Shown here: piece by piece, positions 10,291-21,620 of the stretch | Numbering within the stretch: the stretch's first letter is position 1 | Layout: the number at the start of each line of letters is the position of its first letter | Assembly: GCF_030269925.1 (NCBI RefSeq) | Contig: NC_085108.1 | Location: forward strand, 4,464,001 to 4,528,000 | Reading direction: 5' to 3' | DNA from: Bombyx mori | Lineage: Eukaryota; Arthropoda; Insecta; Lepidoptera; Bombycidae | Length of the DNA stretch: 64,000 nt | The notes under the pieces: generated by a model | Database searches by the model: none | What the model was told of the DNA's origin: nothing | The model's input: the letters and a program-made list of their open reading frames with translations, nothing else | Program-made: the position numbers and the translations under genes

Positions 10291-10710
10291 CAGTATCAAT
10301 ATTCAGAAATGAGGTTGCTCACGTGAACGTGTGAATTTGTAACGTAATTATTCGTTGTCCGAGACGAAATGTCGGAAATAATTTAATGAAATAAGAAGAG
10401 CGTCAGATTAAAACGTAAAGGTAACATTAATTATGTTTACGACTCGCGGAAACCCAAGTAAATATTAAATGCACGTAGCTGTAGCTTTGTTTTGAGTATT
10501 CCCATTTGGTGCTCAAAAGTTTCAAGGTTAAAGCAAATTTTATTATTAAGAAACGTTTTATATTTTTATGTATGTAGCAAAATGTATTCTTGTATCGTAC
10601 TTTTGTATGCTTTTACATTTTTTGTGTGTGAAGAATAAATAAATTTTTGTATTTATTTTTGTTTGTATTTATTGTTGGCAATAAATACCTTGCCGCACTC
10701 GCAATGTTGC
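10291..10710. other. single-copy-looking spacer
   Basis: No gene or known repeat recognised. AT-rich with tttt runs at 10600-10665. Confidence 0.5.
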
Positions 10711-11065
10711 TGTGGACTTTTTGGCGGGAACGCGAGTTGCGAAGTTGTGTGATTTGTTTTTTTAGGTTTAAATGTGTAATTGTAGGGCACAAATCTGGGA
10801 AAATGAAACAAAGCCGCTGGACGTAACTTCTCGGGATCCCCCAAAAAGTCCATTGAAAAAATCTCAGTAAATGATTACCAATTTACTGAGATTATATTTT
10901 ATCCCATATCATCTCAACTCATTTCATTTAATTTCATCCCAGTTGTCTCAAATTAATCATCTTCATTACATTTCACTCCATATTATCATTTTTCATAAAA
11001 ACAAGAACATACATTAAAATAAGACGTAACCTAAAGGTCTATGTTACCAAGTCATAAAATTCTTT
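10711..11065 (+). repeat. Rep-G copy
   Basis: Same order of landmarks as the copy at 7738, with an internal deletion after 'ttgtgtgatttg'. The variable stretch 'catctcaactcatttcattt' differs from the first copy, as expected of a slippage-prone segment. Confidence 0.75.
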
Positions 11066-11070
11066 TAAAA

Positions 11071-11165
11071 AAACCCACTGAGCTTCTCACGGGATCTTCT
11101 CAATGGACCGCGATTCCGATCCGGTGGCAGATTCAGCGAAGCACTGCTCATGCTACCACGACAAG
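11071..11165 (+). repeat. Rep-F fragment
   Basis: 'cccactgagcttctcacggg', 'gattccgatccggtggcag' and 'gaagcactgctcatgcta' match the UTR-like part of Rep-F. Confidence 0.7.
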
Positions 11166-11280
11166 CGTTAGCAAATGCTTCTGAGTCCGGCGCACCCACA
11201 AGTGAAAGCGACACCAAAATGCCCCCTCGAAGCGATGGCAGATATATAGAAGAAAAAAAAAAATATACTCCTTGAAATAA

Positions 11281-11387
11281 AGTTTCTCGTCGGAGCTCCT
11301 CAGTGGGTGGCGATTCCAATCCGATGGTAGATACAGCGAAGCACTATTAGGACAGATGTTAACAAAGTCTCTCTGGCTGAGTCCCGT
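11281..11387 (+). repeat. second adjacent Rep-F fragment
   Basis: 'agtttctcgtcggagctcc' and 'cgattccaatccgatggtag' repeat the previous fragment in the same orientation about 115 nt on. Either a tandem duplication or two insertions. Confidence 0.65.
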
Positions 11388-11637
11388 TTTTTTATTAATT
11401 TTGTTATTGCTTAGATGGGTGGACGAGCCTACCTGGTGTTAACTGATTACTGGAGCTCACAGACATCCACCACGCAAATGCGCCACCCACCTTGAAATAT
11501 AAGTTCTAAGGTCTCAGTATAGTTACGACGGCTGCCCCACCCTTCAAACTGAAACGCATTACTGCTTCACGGCAGAAATAGGCAGGGTGGTGATACCAAC
11601 CCGTGTTGACTCACAAGAGGTCCTACCACGAGTTAAT
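11388..11637 (-). mobile_element. Bm1 SINE
   Basis: Minus-strand copy: T-rich tail, 'ttgcttagatgggtggacg', then body to 'gaggtcctaccacgag'. It lacks the tRNA-like head. Confidence 0.9.
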
Positions 11638-14600
11638 ACACCATTGGATACACGTTCGGTGAAGTATAACCCCTTGAGGTTGAGGCCCCTAGCCAGGTAG
11701 GTAGGGGCCAACATTGAATCAACTTATGTCGTCATCGTATTTTGACATATAAATATGAAAACTTCAAAATTTTCCATTCGAATCAAACTACGCATGCTTA
11801 GGTTATAAATAAACAACCACAAATATTAAATATAGTATTGTATACACGTTTTTAGTTTTGGTCCAGTTTCACACGTAGATTGTCAATCCCTTCTTTTCAA
11901 AGAGTCTATTCTCTGTAATTATTTTTATATAATTTATATGGTAAGGTGGGAGGTAATTCATTGAAGTCTGCAAAAATAATAGCTTTGTTTTGTGTACTTA
12001 TAAAAAATAAACAGAAGTTCGAAGCAGGTATGTAATGATTTACATAAAATAAGTTTGACTTTTGATTCAACGGCGCCATTTTAAAAATCAAAATGGCCGC
12101 CCCTCGACAATAGCTTTTGAAATGAATTATTCACGCCCCAATCGAGAATCGAAGTCGCGCCCGCGTATTAAATGACAACCTGTCCGGTTTTACTTAAATT
12201 ACAGGCTTTGTCGAGTAATAATTGAAAGGTTTTTTGAGGAGCATTTATTGTGACAGCTATTGTTAAGTAATAAATGGTTTAGCATGAGGTCGATGACCGT
12301 TGCGTTTCATTATGTATTGTATTGTATTGAGTGAAAAGGTATTTTATTTCGAATCGAGATAATTTTACTATCATCGATAGTACATGACGTGCATTCTGTT
12401 CATCTGATAGTAAGTGGATAACGTCTACTGTGGCGCTAAAAGCCTTGGTTGGCTTCCGCTTTTCCTTTTCCCCTCACCTAATCTCAATATCCTAAGCGGC
12501 CATTCCATACACTTACGCCCGGACTGGTAGCTGAGCTCACGGGCTCTGACTCACTGACCCACTGAGAAGATCCAGCGAGAAACTCAGTGGGATATGTCTA
12601 TGGGCTTTTTTTCAAAATAGTCAAAATATTCGTGTTCATTTGTGAATTTCATTAAATTATTATTAGTGTGATAAAATAGTTAAAAAGTGGTTATCGGAGG
12701 TTAGAGGCACGAGAATATCTTATAAATTGCTAACTTTAAGGCATCAAGTTGGAATTTCAATCGATTTTTTTGCAATACAGGTAATGTAACCTTCAAACCA
12801 AAGGTCATGAATCAATTTGCTACAGGGCTAGGCAATGCGGTCATAGGTAATTTTGATTGACATGTTATTGTCTTACACTATATATTTTTTGTAGCATAGT
12901 TCGGTTAATGAGTTTCATCATCGGCCCACCGAGTGTTAACTGATGGATAGACATCACAACCTGAGAGGTCCTGAGAGGTCAGGACCTGAGATAGGTGATC
13001 GAATTATTATTGTATTCTATTATGGTCGTGGCGCGTGACTGTTTTTTGGCGGTGTGAGAATTGGAACGATATTGACAAATTGTAGGCTTCTACGAAATTA
13101 GAATACATCCTACCACCATATTTTACGCCTCTAAAATCAGATAATCATTATATTTTAAAAAGCTCACGAAGAAGTATGTACCGAAATCAGAACGATCGCA
13201 AATAACCTGCATATTTTATCTAGTAGGTACGGGTCGAAAATTATTCACAATGAAACACGAAACAAAAAGAACTTTGATTTATATAAGCCTCAAAATTTTT
13301 TATCTGTAACTCACGGCTCGCCATTGTAAAATGTTGATTTAGATTAATGTCCGGTACAGCAACAAAATGGGGCCCTGCGGTGGCTTACAGTAATCGCTGT
13401 GCTGACCCTACAATGTTTGATTGATTTATGTAACGGAACACAGCAATGAAAACATTCGATTTTGATTCTTATAAAGGATTCATAAAACGGAAAAATTGTC
13501 TAAGAGAAAGAAAAAACTGAATTTAAAGTTGACATGTGATTTCACGTTCCCGCCAAAGCGTATGTTTTTTTAAATCATTGGCTCGTGCTACAAAATCAGC
13601 TTGATATGTCGTGGAAGTTTTTTATTTGGCAAAGGGTTCGTAACGTCAGGACCGTTATCAAATATGATGTTGTTATTATAACGTTCATGATAAATCCATC
13701 ATAAAGCCACATATTCGTTTGTGACTTGCTAAATCTATGAACATATTCTGATGCAACATTTAATTACAACCTACATTATAATACTCGTAGCAACTAAAGA
13801 CAGATATTACGAAATGATTACAAAGGTAACATTAATTCGTTTTTAATTGAGGCTTACAGCACAGTAGGACCTACTGTTTCAACTTACTGAAACCGGTCAT
13901 TACATACTTTGTAAATTAATCTAATAGTTATGTACCTGTCCAAAATGTATTTTATTTTGGCGTTACGGAATCAGATCCCTTGGTCTAGGTCTCTTACAAA
14001 TTCGAACTAAATTCATTATTATTTTTGGCGCGAAATCGTGAAATATTTTTAACGATCGACAATTAATGTGCTTCTGTAATTAGTCGACTGATTGTCGCTT
14101 AACCACGCAGTTGAATAAATGACAATTAAATACGAATAAAATTAATTATCTCCTAAATACATTGATTTGTGGTACATCATTTGTTGTTTTTTTTCCAGAG
14201 ATGTACCTTGAGAAGAGTAATTCTATTAAAGTATGAATTGTTACAAACAATAGGTAATTCCAAATTTGTAGTGTTTTGTTAGAACCTGCCTACCTACATA
14301 TATCCGAGTACCTAATTATCTTCGTATTTCACAGTCAAGGTTTAGGATCAGTAAGCGAAAAGAGCTCGCACTCTATTTAAAAACGTGTGAGACATCTTAG
14401 CTACCTAATGAGATTACTAAGTGAACGTTTATGCACGGAACAATATAAACTTACTAATATGTTTAATTTTTCAAATATTCATTACGTCGCTCATCAATCG
14501 ATAAATGAATTAAATAAAAACAACTGTTTTAATCTTAACGGTTTGTTCATATCATAGGTACCAAAGCGTTTTTCTTTTTCGTCACTCTTCTAGAAACTTC

Positions 14601-14786
14601 GCGAATGCGTTCACGACCAATTTGATTTTAAGAGACGGTCTCGGTTCATGTTCAGCATTGGCTATTTATTATTGGCGCTATTGTTTCACATTTCAGCCAA
14701 AAACCGCACCAATAAGCATTTCATTTATATTTCCTATTTTTTGTGTACTTTCTTTTCCATAACTTATGCTTTTTTTTTATTAATTA
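11638..14786. other. 3.1-kb stretch with almost no repeats
   Basis: Apart from a short Rep-F piece at 12518-12602, I see no repeat, gene or RNA here. It is the longest repeat-poor stretch in the window. Frames are closed on both strands, so any function would be regulatory or non-coding. Confidence 0.5.
12518..12602 (-). repeat. Rep-F fragment
   Basis: 'gagctcacgggctctgac', 'cccactgagaagatccagcg' and 'gagaaactcagtggg' form the inverted Rep-F stem-loop region. Confidence 0.7.
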
Positions 14787-15066
14787 CTAGCTGACCTGGC
14801 AGATTTCGTAGTGCCTCAATCGATAAATTAAAGACTTTTGTATAAAATAAACTTAAAACAAACAAAAGGAATCCTTCCGATGGGGAATACATAAAAGGAA
14901 AAACAATATTGTTTTTTATTTAATTCCGAGCATTTTGATATTTATCTACCTTTTAAACCTTCTCTGGACTTCCACAAATAATTCAAGACCAAAATTAGCA
15001 CCAAAATTAGCCAAATCAGTCCAACCGTTCTCGAGTTTTAGCGAGACAATCCACTATTTATGTATG
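14787..15066 (-). mobile_element. HelD non-autonomous Helitron
   Basis: On the plus strand it starts 'ctagctgacctggcagat', contains 'ttaaaccttctctggac' and 'aaccgttctcgagttttagc', and runs to about 'ccactatttatgtat'. The 5' TC end is degraded. Other copies: 26783, 36826, 40196 and 58678. Confidence 0.8.
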
Positions 15067-15539
15067 AAATAATTTATCTCCGTATGAGGTGACCTGGAAG
15101 AGGCCGCCTGTTTTAATACTTTTGTTCATTATTAAATTCCGTAGGCTAATTGTGCTATTCGAAAAGATGGAAATCCGTTGTTTAAAGTACAATTGAGACC
15201 ACATTTCTCAAGATAAGCAACTGCATTCTCATTACCATAGACACCGTAGACATGGAGCCACGGCTCCAGTAATCATTTAACGCCAAGCGACTTCAATCAC
15301 TAGTACACGTAAAATAAAGAATAAAAACAAAAATGCGTACCTAACCGTATGGTTATGCCGTGTAGATACACCCGGCATAATAAATATATGATCAATTAAA
15401 GAAAATGGAACTAAAAATAAAGTATCTGAAGCAGGTATACCTGATACGAGAATGATATTAGCTGATCATTCTGATCATTAACACCAGTTATGCGGCAAAC
15501 AGTTCGTTTATTATTTTTAACACTCTTATAACAACTAGA

Positions 15540-15790
15540 CTTTTTTTTTATTGCCCTTGTAGGCAGACGAGCATACGGCCCACCTGATGGTGAGTGGTTA
15601 CCGTCGCCCATGGACTTCAGCAATGCCAGGGGCAGAGCCAAGCCGCTGCCTACCGCTTAATACTCTCCACAAGCCTCGTTTGAAGAAGGACATGTCATAG
15701 CGCTCGGGAAACACCGTGGAGGGGAGCTCATTCCATAGCCGGATGGTACGTGGCAAAAAAGATCTCTGGAAACGCACTGTAGACTTTTAA
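15540..15790 (-). mobile_element. LINE-J 3' end
   Basis: T-rich tail, 'attgcccttgtaggcagac', then the antisense of a reverse-transcriptase C-terminus. The minus strand reads pieces of the same protein as at 18475-18753. 5'-truncated. Confidence 0.85.
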
Positions 15791-15890
15791 AGTTTTAATG
15801 TAACTGTCATAGAACTCAAGAAGGCCGATTAGCTTGAAAATTTGCACACGCATGACGACAATGACAACGTATAATTTTAACTAGAGGTCC

Positions 15891-15922
15891 CGCAGTAGTC
15901 GAAATTCGACTTTATTTAATTC
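15891..15922 (-). mobile_element. HelA 3' end only
   Basis: Starts 'ctagaggtcccgcagtagtc' with the terminal hairpin (tcgaaattcga), then switches abruptly to Rep-G ('tcgctggacgtaac'). Confidence 0.75.
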
Positions 15923-15965
15923 GCTGGACGTAACTCCTCGGGATCCTCCAAAAAGCCTCAGTAAA
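15923..15965 (+). repeat. Rep-G fragment
   Basis: 'cgctggacgtaactcctcgg' and 'gatcctccaaaaag' match Rep-G. It sits between a HelA end and a Bm1. Confidence 0.65.
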
Positions 15966-15980
15966 TAGGATAATAGGAGT

Positions 15981-16219
15981 AATGGTAGGACTTCTTGTGA
16001 GTCCGCGCGGATAGGTACCACCGCCCTGCCTATTTCTGCCGTGAAGCAGTAATGCGTTTCGGTTTGAAGGCTGGGGCAGCCGTTGTAACTATACTGAGAC
16101 CTTAGAACTCATATCTCAAGGTGAATGGCGCATTTACGTCATATATGTCTATGGGCTCCAGTAACCACTTAACAGGTGGGCTTTGAGCTCGTTCACCCAT
16201 TTAAGCAATAAAAAAAAAC
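15981..16219 (+). mobile_element. Bm1 SINE
   Basis: Nearly complete body from 'aatggtaggacttcttg' to 'taagcaataaaaaaaa'. The tRNA-like head is absent. Confidence 0.92.
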
Positions 16220-16564
16220 AGTATATATACAAGCCGGGTCTGATGTATATATTCTCTTCTCTTGGATAACATTGCCTGTCGTATAACATCCATCAGAACG
16301 TACGTACTAATCGCCAAGATCGGACTGAATGATTACAGGGTTCGATGGGGTATAAAACTTGTCGGGCGCTATAAAACTTTCACAGATATTTTAGGGGATT
16401 TATAAATGTTGTTTTGTTATGGGAATCGATGGCGCGGTTAGCCACTACCGATTTAGACAACAACCGAACTCAAATTCGACAGCAAAACTAGATTTTTTAA
16501 AGCGCTAATAAAAAATCAAATTCAGAGATTAATTTATATGATAGCGTTGAATGGTTTTTTTATT

Positions 16565-16985
16565 GTGGTTGTCGTAAGTGGCAATTATTGCTCATGGACG
16601 TCAGCAATACCAGGGGCATAACCAAGCGACTGCATCCAATGAGTACTCTTCGCAGACCTCGTTTGAAGAAGAACATGTCATAGCGCTCGAGAAACACCGG
16701 TTCGGTTACGGTGGGGCAGCCGTTGTCACTATACTGAGACCTTAGAACTTATATCTCAAGGTGTGTGGCGCATTTACGTTGTAGATGTCTATGGGCTCCA
16801 GTAACCACTTAACCGCAGGTGGGCTGTGAGCTCGTCCACCCATCTAAGCAATAAAAAAATAATAATAAAACACCCTTGAGGGAAGTTCATTCAAAGATCT
16901 CTGGAAACGCTCTGTCAATGATTGCATCGGTTCCAGATAAGATGGTTGAGTTCTGCTCCGATGGCGGGAGGTGTGATGGTAGAAG
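16565..16985 (-). mobile_element. LINE-J 3' end split by a Bm1
   Basis: Pieces 16565-16690 ('ggacgtcagcaataccag', 'catgtcatagcgctcg') and 16868-16985 ('tctctggaaacgctctgtc', 'ggcgggaggtgtgatgg') belong to one LINE-J copy. A partial Bm1 lies between them. Confidence 0.75.
16693..16857 (+). mobile_element. Bm1 SINE, 3' two-thirds, nested in LINE-J
   Basis: Starts within the body at 'ggttacggtggggcagccg' and ends 'taagcaataaaaaaataat'. It interrupts the LINE-J copy and is therefore younger. Confidence 0.85.
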
Positions 16986-16989
16986 GATT

Positions 16990-17805
16990 GAATCGTTTTG
17001 ATTAACGCCATCTATTGAGTTCTGTTGTAAACGCACTTATAAACTTTTAACATCTTTATGTTACTAGTGGGTATCCGCCTCTTCACCCGCGTAGTCAAGA
17101 AAAAGGGTCAATACAGTTTCCCATCAGAAAGAGATGATTTTTCGAGACAAAAGCATCTCTTTCCCATGTCATCTTGATCTAATATTATCATTAAAAAAAA
17201 TATGAATTTGTTGCTTTGATGTTTGAGAAGGATAAACAGACAAACACATTTTATAATATTATAATAGTGTCAATTAAGATATCGTGATAGTTTTTTTTTA
17301 TTTGTAAGGACCAAGCGCGTAAGACAAAATGAAGGAAATTTATCCAGTTGTCTATGGGCGATGCGCGCGCATCTGTATATACCACTTAAATTTTTATTTT
17401 AGGTATTTGGGAAAGAAAACATGGATATATTTTTTAGACAGTGATCGCTGCGGCCGCCCCTGTCTGCTTATTAAAACCTGGCATAATGTACTCTAAATAA
17501 AAGACAAAAATACTTAGCTCTATCGTGAATTTCACAAAGTACGCATTACCTATTAAGGGGCAATAAAAAAGGAAAATTATACCCAGTTAAACCTTACTTT
17601 GTACTAGACGAGGGAAATGAATATTGTAACTAGTAATGAACGCTTTTGAATTTTCACAAATGACGTTCGGTTTTTTTTTTACTTGACTTTTTAATTGGCT
17701 TAGTATGGATGTGTTTGTACAAAACGACAAAAAAAACATATTCCGTTTAGCACAATTCATTAGTACTGGTGTTTATTACCTTTGAAAATACGGACGAATG
17801 TATAA
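16990..17805. other. single-copy-looking spacer
   Basis: AT-rich with scattered poly-A/T runs. No gene or known repeat seen. Confidence 0.5.
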
Positions 17806-17893
17806 ACTGGCTTTTTGGCGGGAACGCGAGGAGTGAAGTTGTGTGATTTGTTTTATTTTGTCTATTCAGTGTTTCTTCAGGCTTAAATCTATA
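17806..17893 (+). repeat. Rep-G 5' fragment
   Basis: 'ctttttggcgggaacgcg', 'gaagttgtgtgatttg' and 'gtgtttcttcaggcttaaat' match Rep-G before HelE begins. Confidence 0.7.
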
Positions 17894-17895
17894 CT

Positions 17896-18045
17896 TCTAT
17901 ACTAATGTTATAAAGAAGAAATATTTGTTTGTTTGTTTGTTTGTATTGAATAAGCTCCGAAACTATTGAACCGATTTGAAAAATTCTTTCACTGTTTGGA
18001 AGCTACACTATCCCCGAGTGACATAGGCTATACCTAATAGTCTTT
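17896..18045 (+). mobile_element. HelE, Helitron 5' end
   Basis: Starts TC ('tctatactaatgttataaag'), has a (tttg)n run, then 'actattgaaccgatttgaa' and 'ccccgagtgacataggcta'. This is a widespread lepidopteran repeat head. The 3' end is missing; it begins inside Rep-G. Confidence 0.6.
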
Positions 18046-18352
18046 TTTTTTAAATTAGGGATCCTTACTAAAACTCCAATAATGTTACGAAAATTAGAAA
18101 AATAATAATATAAATTTTTTTTATATAAAAACAAATATTATTTAAATGAAAATAAAAGTTTATTAAAATAATAACAATTATTCAAACTACCTTTATAATT
18201 TTCTATTTTTAGAAACGTGACTGACGCAAATATAAGGGTTAATGTGTGTGTATTATAATTTTAAATTAAATTTTGTACTAATAGCCGAATAAATAAGTCA
18301 TTTTCTTGATATACATTTTCTTTCCTGTTTACATCTTCTTTAAAGTGTTTTC

Positions 18353-18355
<3 letters not shown>
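18046..18355. other. AT-rich spacer
   Basis: Mostly A/T with no recognised feature. Confidence 0.5.

Positions 18356-18430
<75 letters not shown>
18356..18430 (-). repeat. pure 75-nt T homopolymer (LINE-J poly(A) tail)
   Basis: 75 uninterrupted T residues directly adjoin the LINE-J 3' end. On the LINE's own strand this is its poly(A) tail. Confidence 0.9.
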
Positions 18431-18432
<2 letters not shown>

Positions 18433-18770
18433 TGCCCTTGTAGGCGAACGCGCGGCCCACCTGATGGTGAGTGGTTACCGTCGCCCATGGACTTCAGCAA
18501 TGCCAGGGGCAGAGCCAAGCCACTGCCTACCGCTTAATACTCTCCACAAGCCTCGTTTGAAGAAGGACATGTCATAGCGCTCGGGAAACACCGTGGAGGG
18601 GAGCTCGTTCAAAAGCCGGATGGTACGTGGCAAAAAATACCTCTGGAAACGCACTGTGGATGACCGCAGTGGCTCCAGGTAGTATGGATGAACTCTACTG
18701 CGGTGGCGGGCGGTGCGATAGTAAAAACGAGATGACAGTATCATCTCGAACAATTCCTCAGAGTTCAGTT
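18431..18770 (-). mobile_element. LINE-J 3' end with reverse-transcriptase C-terminus
   Basis: The minus-strand frame 18475-18753 encodes 92 residues of the C-terminal tail of a jockey/CR1-type ORF2: RFQRYFLPRTIRLLNELP, VFPERYDMSFFKRGLW and LGSAPGIAEVHGRR before the stop. No RT catalytic motif is present, since only the extreme C-terminus survives. The long pure tail suggests a young insertion. Clade assignment is from memory of the motif. Confidence 0.85.
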
Positions 18771-18815
18771 TACGTTCGTGATCTTAAATTGATCTTGACC
18801 GTAGAAAGCCGTTTT

Positions 18816-19258
18816 GAAGTCGTCGTGGCCTAATGGATAAGACGTCCGGTGCATTCGTGTTGAGCGATGCACCCGGTGTTCGAATCTCAGGCGGGCACCA
18901 ATTTTTCTAATGAAATACGTACTCAACAAATGTTCACGATAGATTTCCACGGTGAAGGAATAACATCGTGTAATAAAAATCAAACCCGCAAAAATTATAA
19001 TTTGCGTAATTACTGGTGGTAGGACCTCTTGTGAGTCCGCGCGGGTGGGTACCACCACCCTGTCTATTTCTGCCGTGAAGCAGTAATACGTTTCGGTTTG
19101 AAGGGCGGGGCAGCCGTTGTAACTTACTTGAGACCATAGAACTTATATCTCAAGGTGGGTGGCGCATTTACGTTGTGGATGTCTATGGGTTCCAGTAACC
19201 ACTTAACACCAGGTGGGCTGTGAGCTCGTCCACCCAACTAAGCAATAAAAAATAAAAA
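18816..19258 (+). mobile_element. Bm1 SINE, full length with tRNA-like head
   Basis: The head has an A-box-like 'gtggcctaatggataagac' and a B-box-like 'ggtgttcgaatctcag'. A middle part ('tttttctaatgaaatacg', 'aaattataatttgcgtaa') links it to the usual Bm1 body and tail. The internal pol III promoter boxes fit a tRNA-derived SINE. Confidence 0.92.
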
Positions 19259-19632
19259 AGCCAAACATCAATAAACATCGTCACATCTTCATGTAATTAA
19301 TCAGGCTCGTTCGAATTTTTCCGTCTAGAACCCCAATTTTGGTTCACGAACACCAGAATCAACGCTGAATCAACCCTTTTCGGTTTCTTGTTTTGTCGAA
19401 ATGCACGGATATATAATTGAGCTTAATTCCGAGCCTCCGGGCCGTGATTACTAGGGAACCGAATCTTGGATCTCGTGACTCATAGCTACGTCTTCAAACG
19501 ATTTATATCCATGATTTATGTTCAAATTCTTGTGCCGAAAATTCGTTAAAAAGTAAAAAATAATAATATAAAAACGTAAAGCCGCATTGTCTAACGCGCT
19601 GCGTGCTTGAAGAATGTCTTCAGTGAATCGGG

Positions 19633-19920
19633 TTTTTTTTTTATTGCTTAGATAGGTGGACGAGCTCACCTGGTGTTAAGTGGTTACTGGAGCTCATAGA
19701 CATCAAGGTAGGCACCACCGCCTTACCTATTTCTGCCGTGAAGCGGTAATGCGTTTCGGTCTGAAAGGTTAGGCAGCCGTTGTAACTATACTGAGATCTT
19801 AGAACTTATATCTCAAGGTGGGTGGCGCATTTACGTTGTGGATGTCTATGGGCTCCAGTAACCACTTAACACCAGGTGGGCTGTGAGCTCGTCCACCCAT
19901 ATAAGCAATAAAAAATAAAA
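19633..19920. mobile_element. Bm1 SINE, snap-back inverted pair
   Basis: 19633-19704 is the Bm1 3' end on the minus strand. It is followed without a gap by 19705-19920, the body and 3' end on the plus strand. The two 3' ends can pair to form a hairpin of about 70 bp. Confidence 0.85.
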
Positions 19921-19998
19921 CGTTAATGCGTCACCCACCTTGAGATAGATAAGAATCTTGAACTTCGCTGTGGTTGTGTTACGTGAATTAATATAGAG

Positions 19999-20424
19999 CT
20001 AGATAGAGGTCCCGCAGTAGTCGAAATTCGTCTATAATTAATTGGAATTGTAAGTTTGTACACTATTATGATTGTATTTTATATACTTCTATAATCACAA
20101 ATTTCGCAAAGACTACACTATAAAAAATATAAACAAAGACAAACAATATTTAATCTATTCTCAATTTGACAGCAGACGTCAAGAACAAAAGTTTAACAAT
20201 AAATAGTATGCATGCGTGTGTGCGTCAAATACATGGTATGTAGTGTGTGTAATGTTTTCTTTATTGATTTAATGGATCTTTTATGCATTATTTAAAAAAA
20301 AAAATTAGCATTGTGCACTTCTTCTCTGTATTCTCTATAAGTGTGGAAAATTTCATACTCCTCCGTCCGAGCAATATTCGTAAAAAGGGATACAAAGTTT
20401 TTGCTTCACGTATTAATATATAGA
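19999..20424 (-). mobile_element. HelA (Lep1-like) Helitron
   Basis: Plus strand begins 'ctagatagaggtcccgcag' and ends 'attaatatataga' followed by T. It includes the hairpin, 'gtttgtacactattatg' and 'ctccgtccgagcaatattcg'. Close to the family consensus. Confidence 0.88.
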
Positions 20425-20545
20425 TTCATTTTAAAGTATATCTATTCATAATGCAATCGTTCAACTTATTCACATTAAAGCTTAGAGAATACAAATTTTA
20501 GATCGCGTTGGTTTTCGTGAATTTATGGGCTATTCGTTTTATTTA

Positions 20546-20991
20546 ATTTTTTTATTGCCTAGGTGGATGGACGAGGTCACGACCAACCTAGTACTAAGTG
20601 GTTACCGGAGCCCATATACATGAACAATGTAAATGCCGCCGCCCACCTTGAGACATGAGAACTAAGTCTCATTTATTTGCAATACAACGACAATGGTCCC
20701 GCCCTTCAAACCGAAACGCATTACTGCAGAAATAGGCGGAGTGGTGGTACCTACTCGTGTGGACTCAAAAGACGTTCTACCACTAGTAATTACGCAGATT
20801 ATAATTTTATGGGTTCGTTTTTTTTTTCACCCTTTTAAATCTCTTCACCGTCGAAGTTAATTGCGAAAATTCGTTAAATACGTATTTCATTACAAAAATT
20901 GGTACTTGACTGCGGGATTCGAACACCGGCATAGTTGCATCGCTTGATACTAATGCACCGGACGGCTTATCCGTTAGGCCACGACGACTTC
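20546..20991 (-). mobile_element. Bm1 SINE, full length
   Basis: T-rich tail, 'attgcctaggtggatggac', body, middle, and tRNA-like head ending 'ggccacgacgacttc'. Diverged; the head carries an insertion in the T-loop region ('catagttgcatcgc'). Confidence 0.88.
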
Positions 20992-21040
20992 AAAACCAAA
21001 AGTATATGTCACCTAAGCACAAAATGGCAGTCTTCACATA

Positions 21041-21501
21041 TCTATATATTAATACGTGATGCAAAAACTTTGTATCCCTTTTTACGAAAATTGCGCGGAC
21101 GGAGGAGTATGAAATTTTTCACACTTATAGAGAATATAGAGAAGAAGTGCACAATGCTAATTTTTTTTTCAATAATGCATAAAAGATACATTAAATCAAT
21201 AAAGAAAACATTACACACACTACCATGTATTTGACACACACACGCATGCATACTATGTGTTTATTGTCAAACTTTTCTTTGCTGTCTGTCAGTTATAGTC
21301 ACTGAAGTAATGGTTATAGTCTTTCAAATTGAGAATAGATTAAATATTGTTTTCTCTTTATTAATATTTGTCTAAAGTGTAGTCGTGACGAAATCTGTGA
21401 TTAAAGGAGTATAATAGTCCTTGACAATACAATCATAATAGTGTACAAACTTATAATTTCAATTAGTTACAGTCGAGTTTCGACCACCAGGGGACCACTG
21501 G
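21041..21501 (+). mobile_element. HelA (Lep1-like) Helitron
   Basis: Starts 'tctatatattaatacgtga' after A and ends CTGG before T, which still fits the Helitron rule CTRR. At 461 nt it is longer than most copies because of extra sequence around 21270-21300. The terminal hairpin is degraded. Confidence 0.88.
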
Positions 21502-21620
21502 TACTGATTAAGACTTGAAATTCAACAAACAAGATGTTCAATTTCTAAACGTCAGTGTCAGCGAGCGACTTCCGCCATGACACCAATTCTCTTTCAAATA
21601 CGGCCGCCAAGTCCAAGGCC

